NCBI GenBank assembly: GCA_035495315.1
Contig: DATJGF010000247.1
Location: 1 to 27,502, forward strand
DNA length: 27,502 bases
DNA from: DATJGF01 sp035495315
Lineage (GTDB): Bacteria > Verrucomicrobiota > Verrucomicrobiia > Limisphaerales > UBA8199
Direction of reading: 5' to 3'
The translations under genes were made by a program, and so were the position numbers. Numbering within the stretch: the stretch's first letter is position 1; each line of letters opens with the position of its first letter. Positions 8,722 through 16,122 of this stretch are shown one piece after another. The notes beneath the pieces were generated by a model. The model saw nothing but the letters and a program-made list of their open reading frames with translations. It was not told where the DNA came from and ran no database searches.

Positions 8722-9180
8722 TTAATGGTGAGTGGTTACAAAAGCGGGGTGGTTTTCCTGGCCTGCAAACGCCGTTGCTCGGTTGCGCTCAGTTCTCGGC
8801 GCGACCCCCAGCACGACTAAAACACCCGCCAGGAGCAAACTCACGATGGGCAAGGCAAAGAGCATACGGGCGCTGGGGAAATGAGCCATAATGACGCAGC
8901 AAACAGGCATCGAGACAGCTCCGGCAATAAAGGCCCAGCAGGCCGTGGCGAGCAACCGCGCCGATAAATCAAGCATTGGGACCGTCAGAACGAAACAAAG
9001 ATTCAGCGCACCCAGCCCGAAGAATGAGATATGGCAAAGCCGATAAAGGCGGCGCTTGAGACTGGCATATCCGCCAAGCCATTGTTCGCGATGGAAAAAG
9101 AGGCCGAGCCCGAGTCCGGAAAGAAAGCCGAGGAGGATCCAGGCCCAGGCCAGGAGGAGATTCAGTTGCAAAAGCTTCAT
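8722..9180 (-). CDS. Small four-helix membrane protein, function unknown
   Basis: A 152-residue protein with four predicted membrane segments: about residues 6-28 (LNLLLAWAWILLGFLSGLGL), 50-68, 75-97 and 106-125. A HREQW segment follows the first helix and a soluble tail of about 27 residues closes the protein. I do not recognise the family. Its layout of four short helices, with histidines near the membrane (H30, H50, H100), would suit a cofactor-binding or permease-accessory protein, but that is speculation. It is the first gene of a pair with the radical SAM gene (stop 11 bases before the next ATG), so the two probably work together. Confidence 0.75.
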   Translation of the reverse strand: MKLLQLNLLLAWAWILLGFLSGLGLGLFFHREQWLGGYASLKRRLYRLCHISFFGLGALNLCFVLTVPMLDLSARLLATACWAFIAGAVSMPVCCVIMAHFPSARMLFALPIVSLLLAGVLVVLGVAPRTERNRATAFAGQENHPAFVTTHH

Positions 9181-9581
9181 AGGCGTCTCGCTTATGTGTC
9201 GTTGCCGATGATATAACCCACCAGAGCAGAATCGGGTTAATCGATAAAAAGAGCAGCGCTATCGACCAAAATGATGGCGGTCGAGAAAGATTGCGGCATC
9301 GATGGTTGCAGGTGGAAGACTTGAAAAATGAACCCGGGAACAAAATCATTTTTGCAGCGTCTTACCTTAGCAGCCGGCGTGGTTTCAACGCTAACAGCGC
9401 CGGGGCACCATCAGACAAGGAGCCATAGAAGAGTGTTCTATCGGCTGATTGTAGGTCGATAAGGGATGCGATGGAGAATGCCCCACGCAAACGGGGCAGC
9501 ATGTCCGGTCTCGGGCGACGCCATACCACGCCAGGAGGTCCCGTTCTCTTCTATTCACACAAACCTTAACCTAAATCGATT
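9181..9581. other. 401-base divergent intergenic region with RNA hairpins
   Basis: No convincing coding frame is present on either strand. The region separates the minus-strand membrane-protein gene from the plus-strand dehydrogenase gene. The right half holds several self-complementary stretches: the strong hairpin at 9421-9446, CCGGCG...CGCCGG at about 9373-9402, and TGCCCC-N8-GGGGCA at about 9479-9498. Promoters for both flanking genes should lie here, but no clear -35/-10 pair could be picked. Confidence 0.6.
9421..9446 (+). promoter_or_regulatory. Strong hairpin in the leader of the dehydrogenase gene
   Basis: AGCCATAGAA pairs with TTCTAT-(C)-GGCT around the loop GAGTG, giving ten base pairs with one bulged C. 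It lies 136 bases before the ATG at 9582, with further weaker stems after it. No T tract follows, so it is not a classical terminator. It could be part of a structured 5' leader. It does not match a riboswitch class I can recall. Confidence 0.4.
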
Positions 9582-11282
9582 ATGACGAAACTTAAGTTGT
9601 TCCCGCTCCAAACACGACAGCCTGGCCGTCGCCAATCGCCTTCGAAAGAACCGCCCACTTCCCCCGCACCCAGACGCTCAGGACCGGATACTTCCGCTAA
9701 AATGTGCAGCGCAATTTTCCTGGTGGTGGCGGCGTTGCTGCTTGCTTCTCGAGCTACCGGCCAGCCGATCACCGCCGACATCAATGTTCACTTGCAACCG
9801 GTCATCGAGCACATCGACCTGGTAACCGATATTAACGTCGTCGGGAAGGCGATGTTCGTTTGCACGCAGCCGGGGCAGCTTTACCGCAAAGACCTATCCG
9901 ACAATAGCGCTGCGCAAGTGTTTCTCGACCTTCGTTCGCAAGTCGGCCGACTAGGAAGCCACATACCCGGCCTCCCCGGGCTGGGCTATCCCGATCCCGA
10001 AACCTACGATGAACGCGGTCTGCTCGGCTTTGTCGCGGACCCGGACTTTGATCGGAACGGGCGGTTCTGGGTTTGGTACTCGGCAATCAACGAACGCAGC
10101 GCCTCGCCCCCGGGCTTCTTTCAATGGCTGGTCTCCACCACCGATCCGTGGAACATGGCCGAATATGATCACGTCGATCACCTCGCCGAATACAGAGTGG
10201 TTCAGGGAGTTCCGCAGCTCCAGCGCACGCTGCTCAAAATCAAACGGCCTTACTTCAATCACACCGGGTTCCAATCGCTGACTTGGTCGCCTGAGTTTAA
10301 CACCTTGCTGCTTGCCCTGGGCGATGGCGGCAGCGAGTACGACCCGAACAACATCGCCCAGGATGATGCGCAACTTTCGGGAAAGCTGCTGCGGATCAAT
10401 TTGAATCAACTGGAGGGAATGGATTTTACGACCACCACACCGGTGGCGACTTTCGCCGACTTAAAAGACCAGCGGGTGCCCGACGGAGCCATTACCCCGT
10501 TATTGAAGGGCCTTCGCAATCCGAGCAAAGTGCATCATGAACAGATTGTCAGCCCGAGCGAGGACCACGGCCGTCCACGCAGCAAAGAAGGCAAGCGACA
10601 CGGCAACGGCGACGGAAACGGCAATGGGGATGGTGATGGCCACGGCAAAGGAAATGACAATGGCAAGGGAAATGGCGATGACCACGACGGCACCGATCAA
10701 ACGGTGCGCTGGATCAAATACCTCGCCAACACCGGACAGGACACGATCGAATACATCCACGGCTTCGATAAATACGGCATCAATTTCGGTTTTCGACCCT
10801 GGGAAGGGATCTTTCCGACGTCGTTTGTAACCAATGACAGTCGCATTATTGCTTACGGCCTGGAGGCATCGCGCCTGCCCAATTCCTATCGGCCGCTCGT
10901 CGAATATACCCACCTGGATCCCAGCATCGGCCCAAATGCCAATACCGGTTCCGCAATTTACCGGGGCCGCGGCATCTCGGGGTTGCAAGGGCAACTTCTG
11001 TTCACGGATTGGATTTCCTTTATTCCGACGCCCCAGCATGGGTTGTTGATGCATGCCCCGGTCAACCGGGATAACCTGCAAGAAGCTCAGCCAATCAGCC
11101 TCTTCAACGTCGACCTTTCCGGGGCCAGCCTTCAGGGGGATGACGTGCTATTCTTCACGTCCATAAACACCAATCCCAACGGGGAAAGAATTTTCGTTGG
11201 TGGTTTTAAGAAACTGCAGTATATCGTAAATCAGCGTGACATACCCGCACAGGCGGGTGGCGTTTACGAAGTGATCCCATAA
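9582..11282 (+). CDS. Secreted glucose/sorbosone dehydrogenase-like beta-propeller
   Basis: A 566-residue protein of the soluble PQQ-dependent sugar dehydrogenase fold. From ATG 9582 there are 40 polar residues before a hydrophobic signal segment; ATG 9702 would give a normal signal peptide (MCSAIFLVVAALLLASRATG), so either start is possible. Family landmarks are DERGLLGFVADPDF, LALGDGGSEYDPNN (G247-D248-G249-G250), the SGKLLRINLNQ strand, and GLRNPSK. Right after GLRNPSK comes a long low-complexity insert (about residues 326-372) of Gly, Asn, Asp, His and Lys. The propeller resumes at YIHGFDKYGINFGFRPWEG. Homologues oxidise sugars or aldoses in the periplasm, or have unknown substrates. A strong hairpin follows the stop. 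No other sugar-metabolism gene is adjacent. Confidence 0.85.
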   Translation: MTKLKLFPLQTRQPGRRQSPSKEPPTSPAPRRSGPDTSAKMCSAIFLVVAALLLASRATGQPITADINVHLQPVIEHIDLVTDINVVGKAMFVCTQPGQLYRKDLSDNSAAQVFLDLRSQVGRLGSHIPGLPGLGYPDPETYDERGLLGFVADPDFDRNGRFWVWYSAINERSASPPGFFQWLVSTTDPWNMAEYDHVDHLAEYRVVQGVPQLQRTLLKIKRPYFNHTGFQSLTWSPEFNTLLLALGDGGSEYDPNNIAQDDAQLSGKLLRINLNQLEGMDFTTTTPVATFADLKDQRVPDGAITPLLKGLRNPSKVHHEQIVSPSEDHGRPRSKEGKRHGNGDGNGNGDGDGHGKGNDNGKGNGDDHDGTDQTVRWIKYLANTGQDTIEYIHGFDKYGINFGFRPWEGIFPTSFVTNDSRIIAYGLEASRLPNSYRPLVEYTHLDPSIGPNANTGSAIYRGRGISGLQGQLLFTDWISFIPTPQHGLLMHAPVNRDNLQEAQPISLFNVDLSGASLQGDDVLFFTSINTNPNGERIFVGGFKKLQYIVNQRDIPAQAGGVYEVIP

Positions 11283-11293
11283 TAGCTCACCGA

Positions 11294-11327
11294 CGCGTCT
11301 GGCAGATGTTAGTATCTGCCGGACGCG
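11294..11327. terminator. 14-bp hairpin after the dehydrogenase gene
   Basis: Positions 11294-11307 pair with 11314-11327 over 14 bp including one T.G pair; the loop is GTTAGT. It begins 12 bases after the stop at 11282 and lies before the convergent ankyrin gene. There is no T run, so it may be a REP-type element or a bidirectional mRNA-stabilising structure and not an intrinsic terminator. The loop resembles that of the first hairpin at 2073-2089, where GTTAGT also spans the turn. Confidence 0.55.
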
Positions 11328-11365
11328 GGGCGAGACATCCGATTGAAGCGGCGTATACGCGGCCG

Positions 11366-12646
11366 TTAACGTCCTCGATCAAGCAACCGCAGTGCTTCGG
11401 AATTCACCCAGCCACGATCCGGAAACGTGCGTCCCCATTCGGCCGCGGTAACATTACGCGCTTCGTACCAGCGCGGGGTCTCGCACCAATCAAGGAACTT
11501 GCGCAGTGTCGCTCGGAGATCTGGCGAGGCACCGCGGGCGAGCAGTGCTCGGGTCATCAAGGCATCGCGTTGTCGTCCGCAAGCGACCGACATGTTGATT
11601 ACCGAACTGAACAGCGGCGCGTGCCCACCAAAGCCGTCTCTGTCCATGAGGGCGCGAGCATTTACGTCCAAACCGTGCGCCAAAAGCAGATCGAAGATTT
11701 CCTGTTCGTCGAATTCGATAGCCAGGTGCAACAAAGTCGTTCCCTCCACTGGTGTGCCGTGCATGCCTGCGCGTCCAGCATCGGCACAACCCAATTGGGA
11801 CGGATAGATGTCCCGAGCCGGAAATCGGCGATTTAATAAGTCCGGGTCGCGTTGCAAATGATGCTTCAGTCGATCGGCGTCGCCTCGGTGGAGGGCCATT
11901 ATAGGGCTGTCGGGAAGCGCGTATCCTCGTTTTTCAAACAAATCGAGGATTCTGTGTTTACCTTCAGGATTGCGGCAATACGTCTCGAGAACCAGAGCGA
12001 GCGGGGCGAGGCGATTGCCATCGGCAGCGGTGTAAGGGACATTTAATTCATCGAGAAAACAGAATCCCAACGAATTGAGTGTTTCGCAGGCGCCCATGAT
12101 AATCCCGGGAGCAAGCTTGGCGCCATGCTCAAGCAACCATTTGGCACACTCCAGTTGTCCCTGCAGCACCGCACGATCGAAGGCATGCTGAAAGTCGAGC
12201 GCTCCGAGTTGGGCAACAGCTTTGATAATCTCGAGCCGACCGAGGTTCGCCGCGTGGCTCATCGGCGGACCCCAATTGCCGCTCCGGACGGGAATGTGAA
12301 GCAGTTGTAGGTTGGACTGAAGGATCCGAATAACCGTTTCGCGATCGTCAGCGCGAATCGCCGTTACCAGAAGCTGGGCGGCTGTGTTCGAATCGATTCG
12401 CTGTTTGAGTGCGGCCCACTGCGAAAAGCCGTATTCGCGGGCGATGACCAGCTGAGCGTCGCTCAAACGAAATTCGACAGGCGCAAGAGCGGACACGTTC
12501 GTGTTTTTGAATCGGGGATGCCGACGCCGTATGCGGTCGAGAGCTCCGGGAATTCCCACGCGAGCTTGTTTGAGCAGGTCGCGGGCTTCGCGTTTGGGAA
12601 CATCCAGGTGGGGACGGGACGGGAGGTCTCGAGAGACAGTTGTCAT
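11366..12646 (-). CDS. Ankyrin-repeat protein
   Basis: A protein of 426 residues from ATG 12646; an ATG 11 codons further upstream is possible, but the chosen start has AGAAAGG just ahead and begins at MTTVSRDLPSRPHLD. Residues 8-30 (LPSRPHLDVPKREARDLLKQ) match an N-terminal cap common to ankyrin proteins of soil bacteria. Residues 60-78 include LSDAQLVIAREYGFSQWAAL. Ankyrin-like units follow, for example SHAANLGRLEIIKAVAQLGA, ECAKWLLEHGA, and TTLLHLAIEFDEQEIFDLLL with AHGLDVNARA. No signal peptide is seen, so it is probably cytoplasmic. Ankyrin repeats bind partner proteins; the partner is unknown. Convergent with the dehydrogenase gene. Confidence 0.85.
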   Translation of the reverse strand: MTTVSRDLPSRPHLDVPKREARDLLKQARVGIPGALDRIRRRHPRFKNTNVSALAPVEFRLSDAQLVIAREYGFSQWAALKQRIDSNTAAQLLVTAIRADDRETVIRILQSNLQLLHIPVRSGNWGPPMSHAANLGRLEIIKAVAQLGALDFQHAFDRAVLQGQLECAKWLLEHGAKLAPGIIMGACETLNSLGFCFLDELNVPYTAADGNRLAPLALVLETYCRNPEGKHRILDLFEKRGYALPDSPIMALHRGDADRLKHHLQRDPDLLNRRFPARDIYPSQLGCADAGRAGMHGTPVEGTTLLHLAIEFDEQEIFDLLLAHGLDVNARALMDRDGFGGHAPLFSSVINMSVACGRQRDALMTRALLARGASPDLRATLRKFLDWCETPRWYEARNVTAAEWGRTFPDRGWVNSEALRLLDRGR

Positions 12647-12997
12647 AACCTTTCTTCTATTGTGCCCGTCAGTCCGCAAATTCCGGGCAGAAGTCAGGTT
12701 TATAATAATTTTACCAACACCGGTGGGCTGAGCCCATTTCCGCGGACAGGATGCTTCCGGCCAGCAATGGAATACTCTTTGCGAGTGGCTGGTTAATCAA
12801 GAGAAGAAATGTTGAAAGCGCTTCTGACAAGGTCGGGGGTCTTCTTTGTTTGTATAATTCAGTTTTCTGCGCTTTACTAAAATCCGGCCGGTGATGATTC
12901 TGAGGCAATCGGACATCGCGTTACGCCGTACTGAGCGGCGCGGCCCGATTCTACAAACCTGAGATACGTCACGCGTTGGGGCCATCCGACAACGCGG
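12647..12997. other. 351-base gap without a supported gene
   Basis: Lower GC than its surroundings in places (for example GTTTATAATAATTTTACC at about 12699-12716, which may contain the -10 of the ankyrin gene). Short open frames exist on both strands but none has a good ribosome site or recognisable product. No strong inverted repeat was found. Confidence 0.4.
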
Positions 12998-13507
12998 CTA
13001 CCTTTCGAGGCTGCGGTTGCGCGCAAAGACAAACGGAACCAACAAGGCCAGGAAGCCCACTTGAGCCACCGCAAAGCGCCAGAAATTGAGCTCACTCCAT
13101 TGCTGACGCAGCCGCTCCCAATCGACGGGCGGATTTTGTGGCTGCCACTGGATCACCTGGTTGTTGAGCGGCCAGTGACCTCGGATGGTGATCCAGGCGC
13201 CGGCCAAAAAGAATCCGAACGAAATCAACGTCCAGAATTGCATTCCCCGGCAGGGCGACCGGAGCCAAAGCAAACGCACCAAAAAAGTGCCGAGCCCCAT
13301 GAACATCAGTGGAACGACGGCGTGCGTGAACGTGGGAATGATCCCCTGCATGGTAACGATGTAGTGGGCCGCTCCTAGATGGTTCAGCACCGGCACCACA
13401 CCAAATTGAACTCCGAACGAAAGACCCGCGAGCAGCCCGACAGCGGCCACATTGACGAAATTGGGCATCTTCGCCGGCAATGTTTTCCATTGAATCGAAT
13501 TTATCAT
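12998..13507 (-). CDS. DUF1772 (anthrone oxygenase-like) membrane protein
   Basis: A 169-residue membrane protein from ATG 13507, which has GAGG nine bases upstream. A GTG at 13546 would add 13 residues but has no ribosome site. Four hydrophobic segments (about residues 19-40, 50-80, 87-105 and 147-163 from this start) and the late NNQVIQWQPQNPPVDWERLR, followed by WSELNFWR, fit the DUF1772 pattern of a conserved N...W...W/R block before the last helix. Some eukaryotic members are linked to anthrone oxidation; most bacterial ones are uncharacterised. It lies downstream of the PAS-LuxR regulator with about 50 bases between them and may be co-transcribed with it. Confidence 0.7.
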   Translation of the reverse strand: MINSIQWKTLPAKMPNFVNVAAVGLLAGLSFGVQFGVVPVLNHLGAAHYIVTMQGIIPTFTHAVVPLMFMGLGTFLVRLLWLRSPCRGMQFWTLISFGFFLAGAWITIRGHWPLNNQVIQWQPQNPPVDWERLRQQWSELNFWRFAVAQVGFLALLVPFVFARNRSLER

Positions 13508-13559
13508 GCGCTCAACCTCGGCGAACTGCGTCCGCCCAACAATCACGGAAAACCGTGAG

Positions 13560-14327
13560 TCAAACCAAGCACCGGCGATGCGCTTCTTTGACGAGGGCCG
13601 TCGAATTGTTCACGTGGAGTTTTTGCAGCAAGTGACGGCGATGCGTTTCGACGGTGTTTTCGCTGATGGCGAGTTCGGCGGCGATTTGTTTGCTGGAATA
13701 TCCGGCGGCTACCAATCGCAGTACTTCTCTTTCGCGGCCTGAAATCGGGTTGGAAGATGGCACGGCCGATTTGCGTGAATCCAGTGCGTCGCTCAGGCGA
13801 TGCGAAACCGCGATGTCAAGTAATGCGTTGGCGGCTTTGTCCCGTTTCAGCAACGCCTCAATCGCAGTTCGTTCGTCAGCTTTTTCGGCGGTGATGTCAT
13901 GCAGGCAGCCTAAGATGTGGTCTTTCTTTCCGTTGCGGTAGGAAATGATCTGCTTAAATTCCCGGATCCAGATGACCCGGCTATCCCGTCGGGTGATGCG
14001 ATATTCCAATTTCAACGGCGTCATGGGCCGCGGATTGATGGTCAACAACTCGTGCTGTGCCTTGGTGATGCTGCCCACGACGGCCTGCATATCGGCTGGG
14101 TGAATCACGGAAAACCAAAAGGTGAGGCCTTCGCTGATGAATTTTTGGCAAGCATACCCGGTGATCTTCTCGAACTTGGGACTGACGTAAAGGATTGCTT
14201 GCTGGGCCAGACACGAAACGAGATACGGCGCGCTCAAATCCGATTCCGCGAAATGCTTCCCTACGCGCGTCGGCAAACGAACCGGCTCACCAGGTATCTT
14301 CCGCAGAATTGCTTTGAACGACACCAT
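13560..14327 (-). CDS. PAS-domain LuxR-type transcriptional regulator
   Basis: A 255-residue regulator. Residues about 35-148 form a PAS domain with a PAC-like end (ILYVSPKFEKITGYA, FWFSVIHPADM, LEYRITRRDSRVIWIRE, GCLHDITAEK). A short helical linker leads to a LuxR/NarL-type HTH at about 195-250: ISGREREVLRLVAAGYSSKQ, then IAAELAISENTVETHRRHLL. There is no receiver and no kinase domain, so the signal is probably sensed directly by the PAS domain in the cytoplasm; the ligand or cofactor is unknown. It is transcribed divergently from a response-regulator pair across a 296-base region. Start ATG 14327 has no clear ribosome site and may be nearly leaderless. Confidence 0.92.
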   Translation of the reverse strand: MVSFKAILRKIPGEPVRLPTRVGKHFAESDLSAPYLVSCLAQQAILYVSPKFEKITGYACQKFISEGLTFWFSVIHPADMQAVVGSITKAQHELLTINPRPMTPLKLEYRITRRDSRVIWIREFKQIISYRNGKKDHILGCLHDITAEKADERTAIEALLKRDKAANALLDIAVSHRLSDALDSRKSAVPSSNPISGREREVLRLVAAGYSSKQIAAELAISENTVETHRRHLLQKLHVNNSTALVKEAHRRCLV

Positions 14328-14371
14328 GAAATTGCAAAATTAGAATATTTCAGGGCGTGGTCAACCTCGCC

Positions 14372-14389
14372 GAGCGAAATGAGCGAAAT
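14372..14389. promoter_or_regulatory. Perfect 9-bp tandem repeat upstream of the PAS-LuxR gene
   Basis: GAGCGAAAT occurs twice with no gap. It lies 45 bases upstream of the regulator's ATG, close to the expected promoter (a TTGACC is at 14359-14364 on the minus strand). A tandem site here could be an operator, possibly for autoregulation. No experimental link is implied. Confidence 0.3.
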
Positions 14390-14477
14390 GTCCTCCTTTG
14401 AGTTCGAAGCGTAGCCCAGCGGTGCTTTCTGGAAGGCTGCGAGCTGGGGGTTGGGCTGCCTCGCAGGACTATCGAAC

Positions 14478-14550
14478 TGTCCAAACATAGGACAACATGC
14501 TGGCTAGAATCTAGACAGTTTGTTTCAAACAATTGATGGTTTTTTCATCA
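14478..14550. promoter_or_regulatory. Cluster of dyad-symmetric sites upstream of the response regulators
   Basis: Three short dyads lie in this AT-rich stretch: TGTCC-N7-GGACA (14478-14494), TGTTT-C-AAACA (14521-14531) and TGATG-N7-CATCA (14534-14550). They sit 30 to 105 bases upstream of the sigma-54-like promoter, the usual distance for activator binding sites. They may be binding sites for one of the regulators encoded on either side. Confidence 0.35.
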
Positions 14551-14581
14551 TTTTACGGATATTAGTTGAAAAACTCGACAT

Positions 14582-14596
14582 TGGCACGTTTTCTGC
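14582..14596 (+). promoter_or_regulatory. Sigma-54-like promoter (-24/-12)
   Basis: TTGGCAC (14581-14587), five bases, then CTGC (14593-14596): the GG and GC elements are separated by exactly ten bases, as sigma-54 RNA polymerase requires, and seven bases match the -24 core. Only the first T of the -12 TTGC is replaced. Transcription would start near 14608, giving a leader of about 16 bases before ATG 14624 with TTAGG as the ribosome site. Confidence 0.5.
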
Positions 14597-14623
14597 CGTC
14601 AGTTTTTACGACATTAGGCATTC

Positions 14624-15271
14624 ATGAACATCAAAGGCCAAAAACTCGCCCCCGGAAAGCGGGTGCTCGTGGTTGAGGATGACCAGGACTTCCGCCGGTA
14701 CATTACTGACTGTATCGAGGCCGAGGGCATTTCCTGTATCACGGCCACTTCGGTTTCGGAGGCGCTTGAGGCGCTGGAGCGAAATAAAGTTTCGGTCTTG
14801 CTCGTCAATTGGTTCCTGGATCGAGTTGCCTTTGAAGTCGTAAGGAGAGCGCGAGCAATTTCTCCGCACTTGCCGATCATCGTCATGAGTAGCAAGCCCT
14901 ACAACGTGAAGATGGATGCCCTATTGGCTGATGCAGATGAATTTTTGGAAACCACCATAGGGGGTAGCGCGCTGGCAAGCCGGGTCAAGCGTTGGATTGG
15001 CCGATTGGAAGCCGCTCCCGATGTCTTTCTGCCCCAACGCGAGGAAGACATCCTGCTGCTGGACGAGGTCAAATACCGCTACATCCGGCATGTCGTTCAA
15101 CTTGTGGGGAATAACATTTCGCTGGCTGCGCAGAAGCTCGGAGTTCACCGCCAAACCATCTCCGCAGCAATGGCCACCGAGGAGGTTGAAGAGGGGCGGG
15201 CCATGAACGGCGAGGAGCCAACCAGGCTCTCAACAACACGAGGAGGAAATGAGACAAATGATCGAGAATAG
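14624..15271 (+). CDS. Pseudo-receiver protein with Fis-type HTH
   Basis: A 215-residue protein of ActR/PrrA-like layout: receiver domain (residues 12-126), linker, and a Fis-type HTH (about 155-183, VVQLVGNNISLAAQKLGVHR then QTISAAM). The acidic pair is kept (E18-D19), but the phospho-acceptor aspartate is replaced by asparagine (N62 in LLVNWFL), and the conserved lysine of the last strand is replaced (FLETT, T110). A serine is present at the position of the conserved Thr/Ser (S89). It therefore probably cannot be phosphorylated normally and may act constitutively or through a partner. The tail after residue 185 is polar. Its stop overlaps the start of the next receiver gene by 23 bases, so the two are translationally coupled. 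Confidence 0.88.
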   Translation: MNIKGQKLAPGKRVLVVEDDQDFRRYITDCIEAEGISCITATSVSEALEALERNKVSVLLVNWFLDRVAFEVVRRARAISPHLPIIVMSSKPYNVKMDALLADADEFLETTIGGSALASRVKRWIGRLEAAPDVFLPQREEDILLLDEVKYRYIRHVVQLVGNNISLAAQKLGVHRQTISAAMATEEVEEGRAMNGEEPTRLSTTRGGNETNDRE

Positions 15272-15791
15272 AAATACTGTTTTAGAAAACTTCGAACCGC
15301 TTCAGGCCAGCGGTGCCGAAGCGCGATGGGCTGAGCCTGATTTGAGCGCCAACCACGCAGAGGTTCGCAGCAAGCGGATACTCCTCGTGGAGGACGAGCA
15401 ACCTCTCCGCGCGTGTTTGCGGATGATGCTCGAGCTGGAAGGCCATCAAGTCACTGAAGCCAGTAATGGCGCCGAGGCGCTGAGCCTATTCACCATTGGT
15501 GAATTTGACGTTGTGGTCACCGACTTCGAAATGCCATTGATGAAGGGCAACAAACTGGCCGTCGGCATCAAGCTATTGGCTCCGTCGCTGCCGATTCTGA
15601 TGATCACCGCCTCGGCGAGCGCACGTCGCGACGCCGAGAACCCGGTGGACGCTCTGCTGAACAAACCCTTCACTGTGGCGGAGCTGCACGGTGCGCTCGC
15701 AGAACTGTTGTCAGCCCCACCTGAACCCGCTTACCCCAATGTTGTTTCTACGCTGGAGAGTCCTTCCGTAACGGCCGCTGCGTTAGCTTAA
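15249..15791 (+). CDS. Single-domain response regulator receiver
   Basis: A 180-residue protein with one complete receiver domain at residues 42-154. All phosphorylation residues are present: E48-D49, phospho-acceptor D92 (VVVTDFEMP), T120 (MITAS) and K139 (LLNKPF). There is no output domain; a 40-residue polar N-terminal extension and a 26-residue tail flank the receiver. The strong site AGGAGG (15241-15246) is 2 bases before ATG 15249 and 11 bases before ATG 15258, so the start could be either. The gene overlaps the end of the pseudo-receiver/HTH gene, which suggests that phosphorylation of this protein controls its partner, as in a CheY-like relay. No histidine kinase is nearby. Confidence 0.9.
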   Translation: MRQMIENRNTVLENFEPLQASGAEARWAEPDLSANHAEVRSKRILLVEDEQPLRACLRMMLELEGHQVTEASNGAEALSLFTIGEFDVVVTDFEMPLMKGNKLAVGIKLLAPSLPILMITASASARRDAENPVDALLNKPFTVAELHGALAELLSAPPEPAYPNVVSTLESPSVTAAALA

Positions 15792-15822
15792 ACCTCTGCT
15801 GAATCTTCTGACTCGATCGATT

Positions 15823-15876
15823 TGACGCCTGGGCGAGACGGTCCTACCTGGTAGGGTTGCCTCGCCGAGGCGGCCA
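15823..15876. repeat. Inverted pair of GGTAGGGCCGCCTCG-family repeats, back to back
   Basis: A left copy ending GACGGTCCTACCTG (to 15850) abuts a right copy starting CTGGTAGGGTTGCCTCG and reading through CCGAGGCGGCCA to 15876. The two are inverted relative to each other with their CCTACC ends touching, the reverse arrangement of the pairs at 16.1 kb and in uup. It lies 32 bases after the receiver gene's stop. Confidence 0.75.
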
Positions 15877-16122
15877 CGAATCTTAGGTCCAAATAAATAA
15901 ACTGATGGCGTGCCCAATCTTGCACTTTGAATTGACATTAAAGCGCTGATACTATCGCCCTGTGAATGTTTCTAGGAATGCGCTCACCTTCCTCACAATG
16001 TTCCACTTTGGGTCGATCCAGGAAAAGAAGTTTACTATCTCACGATCAACTGCCAGCAACGTGGCTCAAATCAGCTCAGGTTCGGGGGTGCATCGTTGCG
16101 AACAGAGCGGGGTTGATGGAAT
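15877..16122. other. Intergenic stretch between two repeat pairs, no supported gene
   Basis: No recognisable coding sequence. A TTGACA at about 15938 and a TAT at 15952 form only a poor promoter-like pair. A 55-codon frame from GTG 15961 exists, with no ribosome site and no recognisable product, and is not called. Confidence 0.35.

Noticed and set aside
12139..12158. TTGGCACACTCCAGTTGT, sigma-54-like
   Set aside because: It lies within the ankyrin coding region, the spacing to a GC element is not right, and no gene starts after it on that strand.
12808..12880. 23-codon hydrophobic frame beginning MLKALLTRSGVFFVCIIQFS
   Set aside because: Only a weak ribosome site and too short to separate from chance; no matching partner or conserved context can be seen.
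12797..13095. Two short minus-strand frames in the gap after the DUF1772-like gene
   Set aside because: No ribosome sites, composition unlike a folded protein, and they overlap the end of a better-supported gene.
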